Shown one piece after another: positions 24,764-33,394 of a DNA stretch of 33,536 nucleotides. The notes under the pieces were generated by a model. That model was given only the letters and a program-made list of their open reading frames with translations. It had not been told where the DNA came from and did not search any database. How positions within the stretch are numbered: position 1 is the first letter of the stretch; every line of letters begins with the position of its first letter. This DNA comes from Fischerella muscicola PCC 7414. GTDB taxonomy: Bacteria > Cyanobacteriota > Cyanobacteriia > Cyanobacteriales > Nostocaceae. The translations under genes and the position numbers were made by a program. The stretch lies in the NCBI RefSeq assembly GCF_000317205.1, contig NZ_AJLK01000162.1:1-33536 (forward strand). Reading direction: 5' to 3'.

Positions 24764-25798
24764 ATGGGTTTGAAAGATTACGGTGTATTAAAGTGTCAGG
24801 CGCTCGCTGGCAAGATGGAACTCGACGATGATTCTCCACACTATCAAGTACATGCCAACGATGGTAAATTTGACTATCGCTTGGCAATCAACGTTCGGTC
24901 AGTTCAGCAACCCTATGATTTGTTGTATTTAATCGATAGTAATTTTGAACACTACATTACTGAAAAGCTGAAAAAATTAGACTTTGGGTTTAACAAAATT
25001 GAAGTTTCTCAAAGACAAGCCGGAGGAATTGCCCTGGATTACATCCGGGGCAATTTATTTAAAGTCAATGAGATGAAAGCTTTGCCTTACAGTCTTCCTG
25101 GAGAAAATAACGACCTCAACGAGTTTATTGACTCATACATCCAAAGAGCAATTGAAACGAAAGCTGATATCTACGTTTTTGGTGAACCCTGGGGGCCAGA
25201 AGATAAGCCTGATAAAATATTTGGTTTCAAACCAGGTAGAGGTGTTCATGACATACACATGAACCAAGGTAGCAGTGGTAGGTTTCAAAAGGATAATGGG
25301 GTTTACCAAGATGGAGCGTTATTAATTCACTATAAATCTAGTCCTCAAGAGTATTGGGTTGCTGCCTTTTTTGCATTCCAATCTCAGTCCTTCCATACAG
25401 ATGACAAAACTGGTAATCCCATCGATCAGAATGTAGGAACTGAACCAGAAATACCAGACACCCCAGCAGTGAAGCCACAGGTAAGAATTATTGCCGCCCT
25501 ACTTAATCCTAGTGGAGAAGATTTCGGCAAAGAATCAATCACTTTAATTAACTCTTCACCGCAAAAAGTAGATTTAACAGGTTGGGCGATCGTCAACCAA
25601 CTCAAACAAAAAGTCAGTTTAGATGGATTCAAAATTGAACCTGGTGGAGTTGTGCAAGTGCCTTTGAGTGGAAAAGATGTTCAGTTTTCCAACAAGGGTG
25701 GAACTATATCTCTTCTCAATCAAGAAGGTATTAAAGTTGATGGTGTTTCCTACACGAAGAAAGATACTCAAGAGGAAGGGTGGACGACAGTATTTTAA
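24764..25798 (+). CDS. YukJ-like (DUF2278) protein fused to a lamin-tail domain
   Basis: Protein of 344 residues. Residues 1-225 match the YukJ/DUF2278 family: MGLKDYGVLKCQALAGK, SPHYQVHANDG, YRLAINVRS, YVFGEPWGPEDKPDKIFGFKPGRGVHDIHMNQGSSG. Residues about 240-344 look like a lamin-tail (LTD) beta-sandwich: VRIIAALLNPSGEDFGKESITL, LTGWAIVN, FKIEPGGVVQVPL. Neither part has a catalytic motif I can name; LTD domains in bacteria often sit in extracellular or surface proteins, but no signal peptide is seen here. Function unknown. ATG start. A heptamer repeat array starts at its stop codon. Confidence 0.8.
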   Translation: MGLKDYGVLKCQALAGKMELDDDSPHYQVHANDGKFDYRLAINVRSVQQPYDLLYLIDSNFEHYITEKLKKLDFGFNKIEVSQRQAGGIALDYIRGNLFKVNEMKALPYSLPGENNDLNEFIDSYIQRAIETKADIYVFGEPWGPEDKPDKIFGFKPGRGVHDIHMNQGSSGRFQKDNGVYQDGALLIHYKSSPQEYWVAAFFAFQSQSFHTDDKTGNPIDQNVGTEPEIPDTPAVKPQVRIIAALLNPSGEDFGKESITLINSSPQKVDLTGWAIVNQLKQKVSLDGFKIEPGGVVQVPLSGKDVQFSNKGGTISLLNQEGIKVDGVSYTKKDTQEEGWTTVF

Positions 25799-26111
25799 TG
25801 TTGGTTGTTGGTGGTTGATTGTTGATTGTTGGTGGTTGATTGTTGATTGTTGGTGGTTGATTGTTGGTTGTTGGTTGTTGGTGGTTGATTGTTGGTGGTT
25901 GATTGTTGGTTGTTGGTGGTTGATTGTTGGTTGTTGGTTGTTGATTGTTGGTTGTTGGTTGTTGATTGTTGATTGTTGGTTGTTGGTTGGAACAAACAAT
26001 ATACACCCAACAACAAACAACAAACACCTAACTACTAAATGTTGGTGGTTGATTGTTGGTTGTTGGTTGGAACAAACACCCAACAACTAACAACCAACAA
26101 CTAACAACTAA
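25799..26111. repeat. STRR arrays between convergent genes, with strand switches
   Basis: TTGGTTG/TTGATTG/TTGGTGG heptamers fill 25799-25990; a CAA-rich stretch follows (about 25991-26037), a second TTG-rich block (26040-26070) and a second CAA-rich block (about 26071-26111). The two orientations are complementary and can fold back on each other. It separates the YukJ-like stop from the stop of the phosphatase gene. Open frames here (VGCWLLV/NNQQPT repeats) are translations of the array. Confidence 0.8.
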
Positions 26112-27509
26112 CTAATTAATAACTTGCAATACCACCAGCGTCATATCATCGGTGTTCTGTTTTTCAGCACCGATGAATTGTTGCACTCGCTCAAATAAGT
26201 AATCTAGTATTTCCTCTGGGCCATTACAATATCTACAAGCAAGGCTGAATTCACGAACGAGGTTTTCTTCGTCAAAGCGATCGCCACTAGCGGCTGCGGC
26301 ATCAGTCAAGCCATCTGTATAGTAAATAATTGTATCTCCTGGCTCTAACCGTGCTTGACCATCTTCGTATTGGCTATTAGCATCCAAACCAATTAACATC
26401 CCCAGAGTATCCAAACGCGTCACTGTTTTCGTACTAGCGTGCCACCACATGGGAGGGTTATGTGCTGCGTTACTATAGGATAACAACTTGGTTTTCGGGT
26501 CATATTCTGAATAAAACAACGTCACGAAGCGGTTAGAATTTTCTAAATCCGCATACATGACTCGATTTAAGTTTTGCAAAATCTGTGCTGGGGTGTTACT
26601 ATGCAGCACCTCACCCCGTAGCATTCCCCGCATCATAGTCATAATTAGACCTGCGGGGACTCCTTTTCCCATCACATCACCAATCACCAAAGCCCAACGA
26701 CTAGATTCCGCAGTTTCTCTGGCATTGGGCGGCAAAATTAAGTTGTGATTGGTAGGAACAAAGTCGTAGTAGTCTCCACCGACACGATTCGCTGGTTTAC
26801 AGCGTGCAGCCAGAACTACTCCCGGAATACTAGGACATTGACGTGGCAATAATCGCCGTTGAATTTCAGCACCAATTTCTAATTCTTGATCTAAGCGTTC
26901 TTTTTTCCTTAGTTCTACAGCCAGTTCATCGTTTTCAATCGCGACTGCCGTTTGGTCTGCCACTAATCTAACTAACTTTTGTCTGGTTTCTGTCCATCCA
27001 TAGTCAGGATCGCGGCTCAAAACATAAAGCCATCCCCTTTCTACGTGCTTGACTAGAATTGCCGTACCAAAGATTTGGACATCCGGCCCCAAGTGGTAAT
27101 GCATCTGGGCATCTAAAATACTGGTGGTGGTTGCTAGCCCAGATACATTTTGCTGATATGTAATTTGACTACTTACTGTCTCTAATGCTTTACGGATATT
27201 TTTTCTTTGGCGACTGTCCTGCCAGTGTAGCTGTTCTAGCCTAACTTGACCATTTGGTTTGTAGAGAAACAGGGCGCTGCCGTCTGCGTCTGTTACTCTT
27301 GTTGCCATTAGCGGGATTAACTCCAAAAACTGGTTTAAGTTATTGAAGCTTCTGAGGGCAAATCCTAAAGAACTTAGCAAATCTTGGATTTTGTTTTGCT
27401 CCCGGTGCAGCCTTGCCACAAGTTCTTTCAGCGCCACAACTGGAGTAACATCTGTTGTGGCACTACTATTACTGTCGGTAGGTTCAGAAGGCAGTTTAGG
27501 CACAGGCAC
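26112..27509 (-). CDS. GAF plus SpoIIE-type (PP2C) serine/threonine phosphatase
   Basis: Protein of 465 residues, RsbU-like. Residues about 45-195 are a GAF-like sensor domain (ending LVRLVADQTAVAIEND), followed by a helical linker ELRKKERLDQELEIGAEIQ and a SpoIIE/PP2C domain from about 225. Metal-binding motifs are GGDYYDF (244-250), IGDVMGKG (276-283), YYTDGLTDA and NTDDMTLVVL near the end. The N-terminal about 25 residues are Ser/Thr-rich. It should remove phosphate from a Ser/Thr protein, such as an anti-sigma antagonist, in response to a GAF ligand; the partner is not encoded here. Start is GTG. It lies 786 bp downstream of ftsY on the same strand, so probably not one operon. Confidence 0.88.
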   Translation of the reverse strand: MPVPKLPSEPTDSNSSATTDVTPVVALKELVARLHREQNKIQDLLSSLGFALRSFNNLNQFLELIPLMATRVTDADGSALFLYKPNGQVRLEQLHWQDSRQRKNIRKALETVSSQITYQQNVSGLATTTSILDAQMHYHLGPDVQIFGTAILVKHVERGWLYVLSRDPDYGWTETRQKLVRLVADQTAVAIENDELAVELRKKERLDQELEIGAEIQRRLLPRQCPSIPGVVLAARCKPANRVGGDYYDFVPTNHNLILPPNARETAESSRWALVIGDVMGKGVPAGLIMTMMRGMLRGEVLHSNTPAQILQNLNRVMYADLENSNRFVTLFYSEYDPKTKLLSYSNAAHNPPMWWHASTKTVTRLDTLGMLIGLDANSQYEDGQARLEPGDTIIYYTDGLTDAAAASGDRFDEENLVREFSLACRYCNGPEEILDYLFERVQQFIGAEKQNTDDMTLVVLQVIN

Positions 27510-28295
27510 AGGTATTATTTAACTTCAATAAGCAGATTTGAGACTACTAATAAATGAACTAGCTTCAGAATCGCTAAACCATATTTAGATAAGATTTGTC
27601 AGTTTAGCAAGAGTAGAAAGACGTAAGTGTAAATTTTAGAAGTATTTCATTTTCTATTTGATTTCTTTATCAAGTGTCAGTATTTCAAGGGATGTTTTTT
27701 AGTTTAAAACCGATCTATTAATAGCAGCCATTTTTACTAAGTATTAGAAGGTACTAAATTTTTTCATAACTTTATGAATAAGTCATATACCTTAAGATAT
27801 AAAAAGCTATCGAGAAATAGATATAGATTTTTAGATATCACAATTAACACTGTGGGGTGAAATACATAGGGGGTCTTAACCATGTTGACATCATGCAAGT
27901 CAATATGCTTTCTATGTTCTTTCATACACGAATAGAAGTTACAAAGAAGACTTACGGAAAAATCATAACTCAAAGATTTTTCACCTCTACATTAAAAATG
28001 ATGTTTTTACGCAGTTATTAGATTGACATTTTTTAAACTACCTCGAGAGAATATTATTTGGCAAGCCAACAATCAGCCATGATGAAAGCAGGATTAACTG
28101 CTTTTTCCATCGACTTAGATTAATTAACTATTTTGCAGCAACATTTTACAACCCTTTTGAGAGTTGTTCAAAGAAAGTAATTAAGTTGCAATTCTAGCAG
28201 AGGTTTTTCAGTCGTTATCAAAAAGTTGTTAGTGGTTAGTTGTTGGTTGTTGATTGTCTGCAATACCCAATCCCCGATCCCCGATCCTCAACCTA
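27510..28295. other. Long AT-rich intergenic region, no gene seen
   Basis: No credible gene or tRNA. A 69-residue open frame (27764-27973, minus) is AT-driven and lacks protein character. Near the right end a short TTG-rich STRR stretch (28229-28256) and ATCCCCG heptamers (28267-28286) precede the ftsY stop. The phosphatase promoter must lie just above 27510, but I see no certain boxes. Confidence 0.45.
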
Positions 28296-29897
28296 CTAGC
28301 CACTCAAAAGCGCTTCCACAAACTCATAGCTAGAAAAAGGACGTAGGTCTTCAATACCTTCACCAGCGCCGATAAAGCGAATTGGTAAACCCAGCTGCTG
28401 CACTACAGCTAAAGCTACACCTCCTTTAGCGGTGCTATCCAATTTCGTCAGGACTACACCTGTGAGTTCTGCCGCTTCTGAGAAAACTTCAGCTTGACGC
28501 AATCCATTCTGACCTAAAGTTGCATCTAATACCAGCAATGACTCTATTTTGGCATTGGGTGCTTTTTTATTAATAATCCGACGGATTTTGTTGAGTTCTT
28601 CCATTAAGTTTTTCTTATTTTGCAGCCTACCTGCGGTGTCGACCAGAAGTAATTCGGTTTGCCGTGCTATTGCTGCATCGATCGCATCAAAGACAACAGC
28701 CGCTGGATCAGTATTCTTGCCAGGATTGGCAATTACTTCTACACCACTGCGATCGCCCCAAACTTTCACCTGTTGTACAGCAGCAGCACGGAAAGTATCA
28801 GCTGCTCCAATCAAGCATTTATAGCCAGATTTTTGTGCCAAGTGAGCAATTTTACCGATAGTGGTAGTTTTACCAGCTCCATTTACCCCTGTGATTAACC
28901 AAATATTAAAAGCATCTTTTTCTGGCGCGAAAAAGTGCTTTTGGGATTTTTCAAGCGGTCGCTCCAGCATATCGCGGAGAATTTGTTTGAGGTAGGCGAT
29001 CGCCTGTTCTGGTGGCAAAGCTTCTTCGCGCAGTTTGTTCTGCAAGGCGGTGATAATATAATCTGTTGCTTCCACACCCACATCTGCCTGCAACAACAAT
29101 GCCTCAATTTCGGCTACCCCGGCTTGATTCAGTGGCCCTTGACCAACAATTGCCTTGAGTTGGTTAACAATATTACGACGAGTTTTACTTAAACCCTGCC
29201 GTAGCCTTTTAAGCCAGGTAATTTCTTCAATTGAAACATCTTCCGCCCGCCTACCCTGTGCTGCTAGTACTTCTGCTGACCATAAAAATCCTTCATCAAA
29301 ATCTAGTTCTGGTATAGCTTCGGCTGTTTGTAGAACCTCAGTCGCATCTTCAACTGGTTTTACTTCTTCCGGTTCTGTGACTTCGATCGCAGTTGCGATT
29401 AAACGTTCTTGTTTTGCTTGCCGTTCTGCGGCTGCCTTTGCTAGTAAAGATAAACCAGCAGGTTCTTCTTGTGGTGATGTTACTGCTTCAGTTGATGTAT
29501 TTTCTAAGTTTTCTTCTGAGGTAACAACAGGTGTTTGGGGAGTCGTTTCTGTTGGTGCTTCTGGTGCTGTAACTTCAGTGACTTCAGCTACAGTTTCGAC
29601 ATTTTCTGTGGGTAATGTTTCTGGTGTAGTTTCAGATGTCGTCTCAGGTACAGTCTCAGTTGTTTCCTCGCTAGTTGGAGTTTCTACTGACTGAGATTGT
29701 TGCTTTTGTTGAATATTTTTATAAGCAGCTTTCGCGAAAGCAAGTAAATCTGTTGCCACAGCTTGTTCTGTTTCTGTTGTTGGTGCTGTGGCTGATTCTG
29801 TAGGAGATGGTGTTGAGACAGGAGTTTCTGCCTGTTTTTCTGGGGATGAAGTATCAGAAGAATCAGTATGTTGACGACGAAACCAATTAAAAGCCAT
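28296..29897 (-). CDS. ftsY: Signal recognition particle receptor FtsY
   Basis: SRP-receptor GTPase that docks ribosome-SRP complexes at the membrane for co-translational insertion. The 533-residue protein has a long acidic, Thr/Glu/Pro-rich N-terminal region (about 10-200, with degenerate TPETxxET repeats), then the N domain (about 225-320) and the G domain: GVNGAGKTT (337-345), DTFRAAA, DTAGR (420-424), TKLD (484-487), with GAGEGIEDL near the end. Such an acidic A domain is usual for FtsY, but this one is long. ATG start. It follows nusB and the DUF502 gene on the same strand; the nusB gap of about 340 bp is filled with repeats, so co-transcription is uncertain. Confidence 0.95.
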   Translation of the reverse strand: MAFNWFRRQHTDSSDTSSPEKQAETPVSTPSPTESATAPTTETEQAVATDLLAFAKAAYKNIQQKQQSQSVETPTSEETTETVPETTSETTPETLPTENVETVAEVTEVTAPEAPTETTPQTPVVTSEENLENTSTEAVTSPQEEPAGLSLLAKAAAERQAKQERLIATAIEVTEPEEVKPVEDATEVLQTAEAIPELDFDEGFLWSAEVLAAQGRRAEDVSIEEITWLKRLRQGLSKTRRNIVNQLKAIVGQGPLNQAGVAEIEALLLQADVGVEATDYIITALQNKLREEALPPEQAIAYLKQILRDMLERPLEKSQKHFFAPEKDAFNIWLITGVNGAGKTTTIGKIAHLAQKSGYKCLIGAADTFRAAAVQQVKVWGDRSGVEVIANPGKNTDPAAVVFDAIDAAIARQTELLLVDTAGRLQNKKNLMEELNKIRRIINKKAPNAKIESLLVLDATLGQNGLRQAEVFSEAAELTGVVLTKLDSTAKGGVALAVVQQLGLPIRFIGAGEGIEDLRPFSSYEFVEALLSG

Positions 29898-30234
29898 ATT
29901 TTAGTTAGTAGTTGGTGGTTGGTGGTGAGTCAGCGCGCAGAAGGGGGGTCCTCCCCCAATCCCCACTCCCTGTCGGTCGTGGGGGCCGGTGAGTCCCCCA
30001 TGAGCGACTGACGAACCCGAAGGGTTGGTGGTTGTTGTACCAGACGTGCCATGGCACGTCTGTACAGTAGTTAGTAGTTATTAGTTAGTAATTAATGGTA
30101 ATTCTTTGACTCCCCCCACTCCTCACACCCTCTTCCTAAATTTTGAATTGTTTTCTCCCCATCTCCCCCTAATCCCCACTCCCTTGGGGGAGTGGGGGCC
30201 CCGAGTTCCCCACCTCCCGATCTCCCCACCTCCT
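29898..30234. repeat. Intergenic repeat cluster between nusB and ftsY
   Basis: Contains TTGGTGG-type heptamers (29910-29933), a dispersed segment 29965-29999 matching the reverse complement of 9206-9240 at 32 of 35 positions, a perfect 22-bp palindrome CAGACGTGCCATGGCACGTC (+TG) at 30041-30062, and C-rich tracts up to the nusB stop. No gene is supported. Confidence 0.6.
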
Positions 30235-30867
30235 CTAAACAGGCTGTTTTTGCTGCTGTGTGACTCTGCGGAGAACTCCGTTAATAAACCGATGACCTTC
30301 ATCTCCACTGTAGCGTTTGGCTAATTCCACAGCTTCATCAATTGCTACACTGTTGGGGACTCCCAAATATAGTATTTCTGCTACAGCAATTCGTAAAATA
30401 TCACGGTCAATTTGAGCCAGACGAGTCACTTGCCAATCTACTAGCGCTACATTGATTTGCTGGTCTATATTTTTGCGTTCTTCGTCGATTGTTCTGACTA
30501 TTTCAATGGCGTATCTGCTAACTTCTTTATCTTGGTTTGCTAACTGAATTAATTCTGGAAACTCAACAGCTGCACTTAACTGGTTAATTGCTGTTTGAGT
30601 AGAAGTTATTGCCTCTTTAACCATCGTTCTGGCTACATTGAGGTCACTAGCGCGAGTTTCGCTACTGAGGAGGCGATCATTACTGCGTTGTAGTTCGGCG
30701 ACAGCATTATCCAAAGTATCTTGCACTTCTGAGCGCAGGGTGCGCACTGCTGCTAGTACCAATTTTGGTAGTTGGTCTTCAGTTAATTTTTTGGGATTGC
30801 CTGGCAATTGAGAAAGGCTCAGAAGTGCCAATTCGCGGGCAATTTGACGAGGTTTCCTGGGTTGCAT
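30235..30867 (-). CDS. nusB: Transcription antitermination protein NusB
   Basis: RNA-binding factor that, with NusE/S10, assembles antitermination complexes on rRNA transcripts. The 210-residue protein begins [21 protein letters not shown], the NusB start pattern, and ends with the conserved [55 protein letters not shown] (shown here by its landmarks [20 protein letters not shown] and FINGVLRR). A middle insertion of about 60 residues (helical, about 50-115) makes it longer than E. coli NusB, as in other cyanobacteria. ATG start. It follows the DUF502 gene by about 100 bp on the same strand. Confidence 0.93.
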   Translation of the reverse strand: MQPRKPRQIARELALLSLSQLPGNPKKLTEDQLPKLVLAAVRTLRSEVQDTLDNAVAELQRSNDRLLSSETRASDLNVARTMVKEAITSTQTAINQLSAAVEFPELIQLANQDKEVSRYAIEIVRTIDEERKNIDQQINVALVDWQVTRLAQIDRDILRIAVAEILYLGVPNSVAIDEAVELAKRYSGDEGHRFINGVLRRVTQQQKQPV

Positions 30868-30969
30868 ATTAATTTAAGTAAGAATGTATGAGGAGTATGG
30901 GTCAGGTGAATATCAACGGAGTTAACAGTATATCAGTAGTGTTTACTTGTTAATTTACATTAATCAATT

Positions 30970-31743
30970 TTAAGTATCTTCGACAGGAAAAACCTGCCGT
31001 TTTGCTTCTAGAGGTGATACTTCTACTTTACGGTCTTTGGTAATAATGACGGGAGGTAGGGGAGTGTTAGGTGAGACAATGCCGCCAGAAACAATAATTT
31101 TGAAGGCGTCTTCTATCGACATCGATAGGTTGACTACCTCATCTTCAGGAACTACCGCATACCAACCAGTGGTAGGATTGGGTGTTGTGGGAATAAAAAT
31201 ACTGAGCATAGGACGAGACATATTCGCTTGGATATCGTTGCTGACAACACCAGTAACGAAAGCGATCGCCCAAATTCCCTGACGAGGATACTCTACCAAT
31301 ATTACACGGCGAAATTTACCATTTGTATCTTTGAGTATTGTCTCTAAAAGTTGCTTGAGGGTTTTGTATACCTGCCCAGCCAGGGGTATTGCCTGTAAAA
31401 ATCGCTCACCAAAGTCTAGTAACCACCGCCCTACAATGTTCCTAGCCATCAAGCCAATTAGGAGAATACTTAGTAATGGCACCATTAGCCCCACTAATAA
31501 ATCTAGTAGATTTACTAAGATGGGGTGCATTCCATCAAAGGGATTTAACTGCTTGGGAATGCGGGTGAGAAAGTTAATGACCCAACTAGCAATGGTAATC
31601 GTCAGCCAAATGGTAGTTGCTAGAGGAATCACTACCAACAAACCAGCAATCAGGTCATTTTTTAAGTCCTGCTTCCAGCGATCGATTACCAAACCTTGAT
31701 TCTCCTTTTTTAAGCTTGGGGAATTTCTGTTATCAATATTCAT
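30970..31743 (-). CDS. DUF502 family membrane protein
   Basis: Protein of 257 residues with two membrane segments (about 30-58 and 78-102) and a soluble C-terminal domain containing LVEYPRQGIWAIAFVTG and IFIPTTPNPTTGWYAVVPEDEV, hallmarks of DUF502, a family found in cyanobacteria, plants (LCV/COV) and other bacteria. Plant members affect Golgi-related membrane traffic, but the bacterial role is unknown. ATG start. It lies just upstream of nusB in the same direction, an arrangement I recall from other cyanobacteria, so an operon is likely. Confidence 0.88.
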   Translation of the reverse strand: MNIDNRNSPSLKKENQGLVIDRWKQDLKNDLIAGLLVVIPLATTIWLTITIASWVINFLTRIPKQLNPFDGMHPILVNLLDLLVGLMVPLLSILLIGLMARNIVGRWLLDFGERFLQAIPLAGQVYKTLKQLLETILKDTNGKFRRVILVEYPRQGIWAIAFVTGVVSNDIQANMSRPMLSIFIPTTPNPTTGWYAVVPEDEVVNLSMSIEDAFKIIVSGGIVSPNTPLPPVIITKDRKVEVSPLEAKRQVFPVEDT

Positions 31744-32509
31744 AACAGCAGTTTTAACAAATAGCTAAGACAGACCTCGACATTGAAAAGTCGTAATTTG
31801 CTGTCAAATACAGCAAACAGTTAGCTAAGGAACAAATATTTTTCTAGCTTGATGAAAATATTCAGCAACAGAAGCCAGAAGCTCACATATTGCTTTACTG
31901 TCTCCTCACCTCTAAACCCAATTTTCATCGGTTGATTGAGTTTGCAGTTCCTTATAGCAACACAAAGCATGTAGACTTATACCCAATACAGTTGGGTTAA
32001 AGGTTAAAGGAGAAAATGCTTATTTTTCTCCCTTTGTCCTTTCCCCCTTAACCAAAGGTTATTAGACTTGTACCAACCTTGATAAAGGTTGGATAATCTC
32101 AAGAGAGCATTAATTTACTTTTGAAAACTTGTAAACGATTGTTGCAAGTTTTTGGGGTATTTCTAATACTACCGCGTGCAATCCCAAGCTGGTTATTATT
32201 CTATAAGTATTTATTAGATGGCGTTTTAATCAACCTCTTGAGCAAGCTAGTCTGACAACATCAGTGTGGACGATTCTAAAAAATTTCTTTCCAGAATATT
32301 AAATTATATTAACTATCTTAACAGTAAGAGTATGAGGGTGTGAGGTCTAGAGGTAAAACTAGCCCCAAGGGAAAAAGATACAAGCCCACGCACGCCACTT
32401 AACGCTAGTTGCTGATGGCAAGAACCTCACTCGTTTATACTGGGCAAAGAGTCTACCGTAGTGGCTTCTCAATTTATTTTGATCATATTTCCCCAAAACC
32501 CCTACACCT
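31744..32509. other. Intergenic region with hairpins, no gene seen
   Basis: ACCCAA (31981-31986) pairs with TTGGGT (31992-31997). A larger imperfect hairpin follows around GGAGAAAA ... TTTTCTCC (about 32005-32035). CCAACCTT (32073-32080) pairs with AAGGTTGG (32085-32092) around GATA. No tRNA or credible open frame was found. The right edge (32496-32524) holds CCCCTACACC-type repeats that include the glycosyltransferase stop codon. Confidence 0.4.
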
Positions 32510-33394
32510 TCACACCCCTACACCCTTTTTTTTGACTGTTGTTACTTTTTTGTCAGGTGATTGTGCATCTAGGTTTGATATAGGCATATGCTTCATTTCC
32601 CAAATTTTGAGCAAGATAAGATACTCATAGAAAGTTTGCAAAGAACACCATGCCAAGCCAGCACGTCCATCCAGACATCCACCTAAGAGAAAATACATAT
32701 ATATAAAACGTAGCAAGGGTCGAGCTGGTAGACGCAAAGACAAATCTTTGAGGGCACGCCGGCGTTCAACTTCTGACTGACCAAAGAATAAATCCCACCA
32801 GCGGATTTCTCCATTTTCTAGTTGATGCAGGGTTTCTTTAGCTTCATCAGTGGAGTAACGGTTGTGCTTTTCAACCCAACGACTCAAGCCTTTGCTACAA
32901 GTGTAGTGGGGGTAGGTTTGTTTTAAAAAGCTTGTTGCCCCATCACAAACTTCTCTTTCTGTATGACCATAATCTGTAAACCAAACCTTACCGTGACGGA
33001 AAAGCCGCAGTTGGTAACGAGGATACTGAGTACTGCGGCGAATCCAGGTATCCATAAACATTACGCGTTCGGCAACGTAGTAACCAATGTAACTTGGATT
33101 TTGCAGTGCTTGGTTGCATTCCGCGAATAGTTCTGGCGTCATGCGTTCATCAGCTTCTAGAATATACACCCATTCATAGTTTGGAGGTATATTTTCTAAC
33201 ATCCAAGTGCGTTGACGACCGTGGCTTTCAAAGGCATGTTGAACAACACGAACAGGGTAACTACTGGCAATTTCTACAGTGCGATCGCTACTGCATGAGT
33301 CTACAACAATAATGTCATCTGATAGCATTGCTGACTCAATACAAGCCGCAATATCTAGTTCTTCGTTATAAGTCAATATATAGATTGAGAACAT
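32510..33394 (-). CDS. Family 2 glycosyltransferase
   Basis: Protein of 294 residues of the GT-A fold, WaaE/KdtX-like. It shows SIYILTYNEELDIAACIES at the start, VVDSCSSDRT (31-39), the nucleotide-sugar/metal motif LEADERMT (79-86), and a Trp-rich RYQLRLFRHGKVWF region typical of this subgroup. A hydrophobic stretch at about 225-240 (LLRFIYMYFLLGG) may associate with the membrane. It probably adds a sugar to lipopolysaccharide, exopolysaccharide or a heterocyst-envelope precursor; donor and acceptor cannot be read. ATG start. The C-terminal GVGV and the stop codon come from a GGTGTAGGGGTG-type repeat, so the native end may be altered. Confidence 0.87.
   Translation of the reverse strand: MFSIYILTYNEELDIAACIESAMLSDDIIVVDSCSSDRTVEIASSYPVRVVQHAFESHGRQRTWMLENIPPNYEWVYILEADERMTPELFAECNQALQNPSYIGYYVAERVMFMDTWIRRSTQYPRYQLRLFRHGKVWFTDYGHTEREVCDGATSFLKQTYPHYTCSKGLSRWVEKHNRYSTDEAKETLHQLENGEIRWWDLFFGQSEVERRRALKDLSLRLPARPLLRFIYMYFLLGGCLDGRAGLAWCSLQTFYEYLILLKIWEMKHMPISNLDAQSPDKKVTTVKKKGVGV

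Noticed and set aside
25619-26090. Several open frames (up to 155 residues) of NNQQPT or VGCWLLV repeats
   Set aside because: They are translations of the STRR arrays between two convergent genes and overlap on both strands.
27764-27973. 69-residue open frame
   Set aside because: It lies in AT-rich sequence with no recognisable domain or ribosome-binding site.
28935-29694. Open frames of 85 and 179 residues antisense to ftsY
   Set aside because: They are shadows of the GC pattern and acidic repeats of ftsY; the sense frame carries all conserved GTPase motifs.
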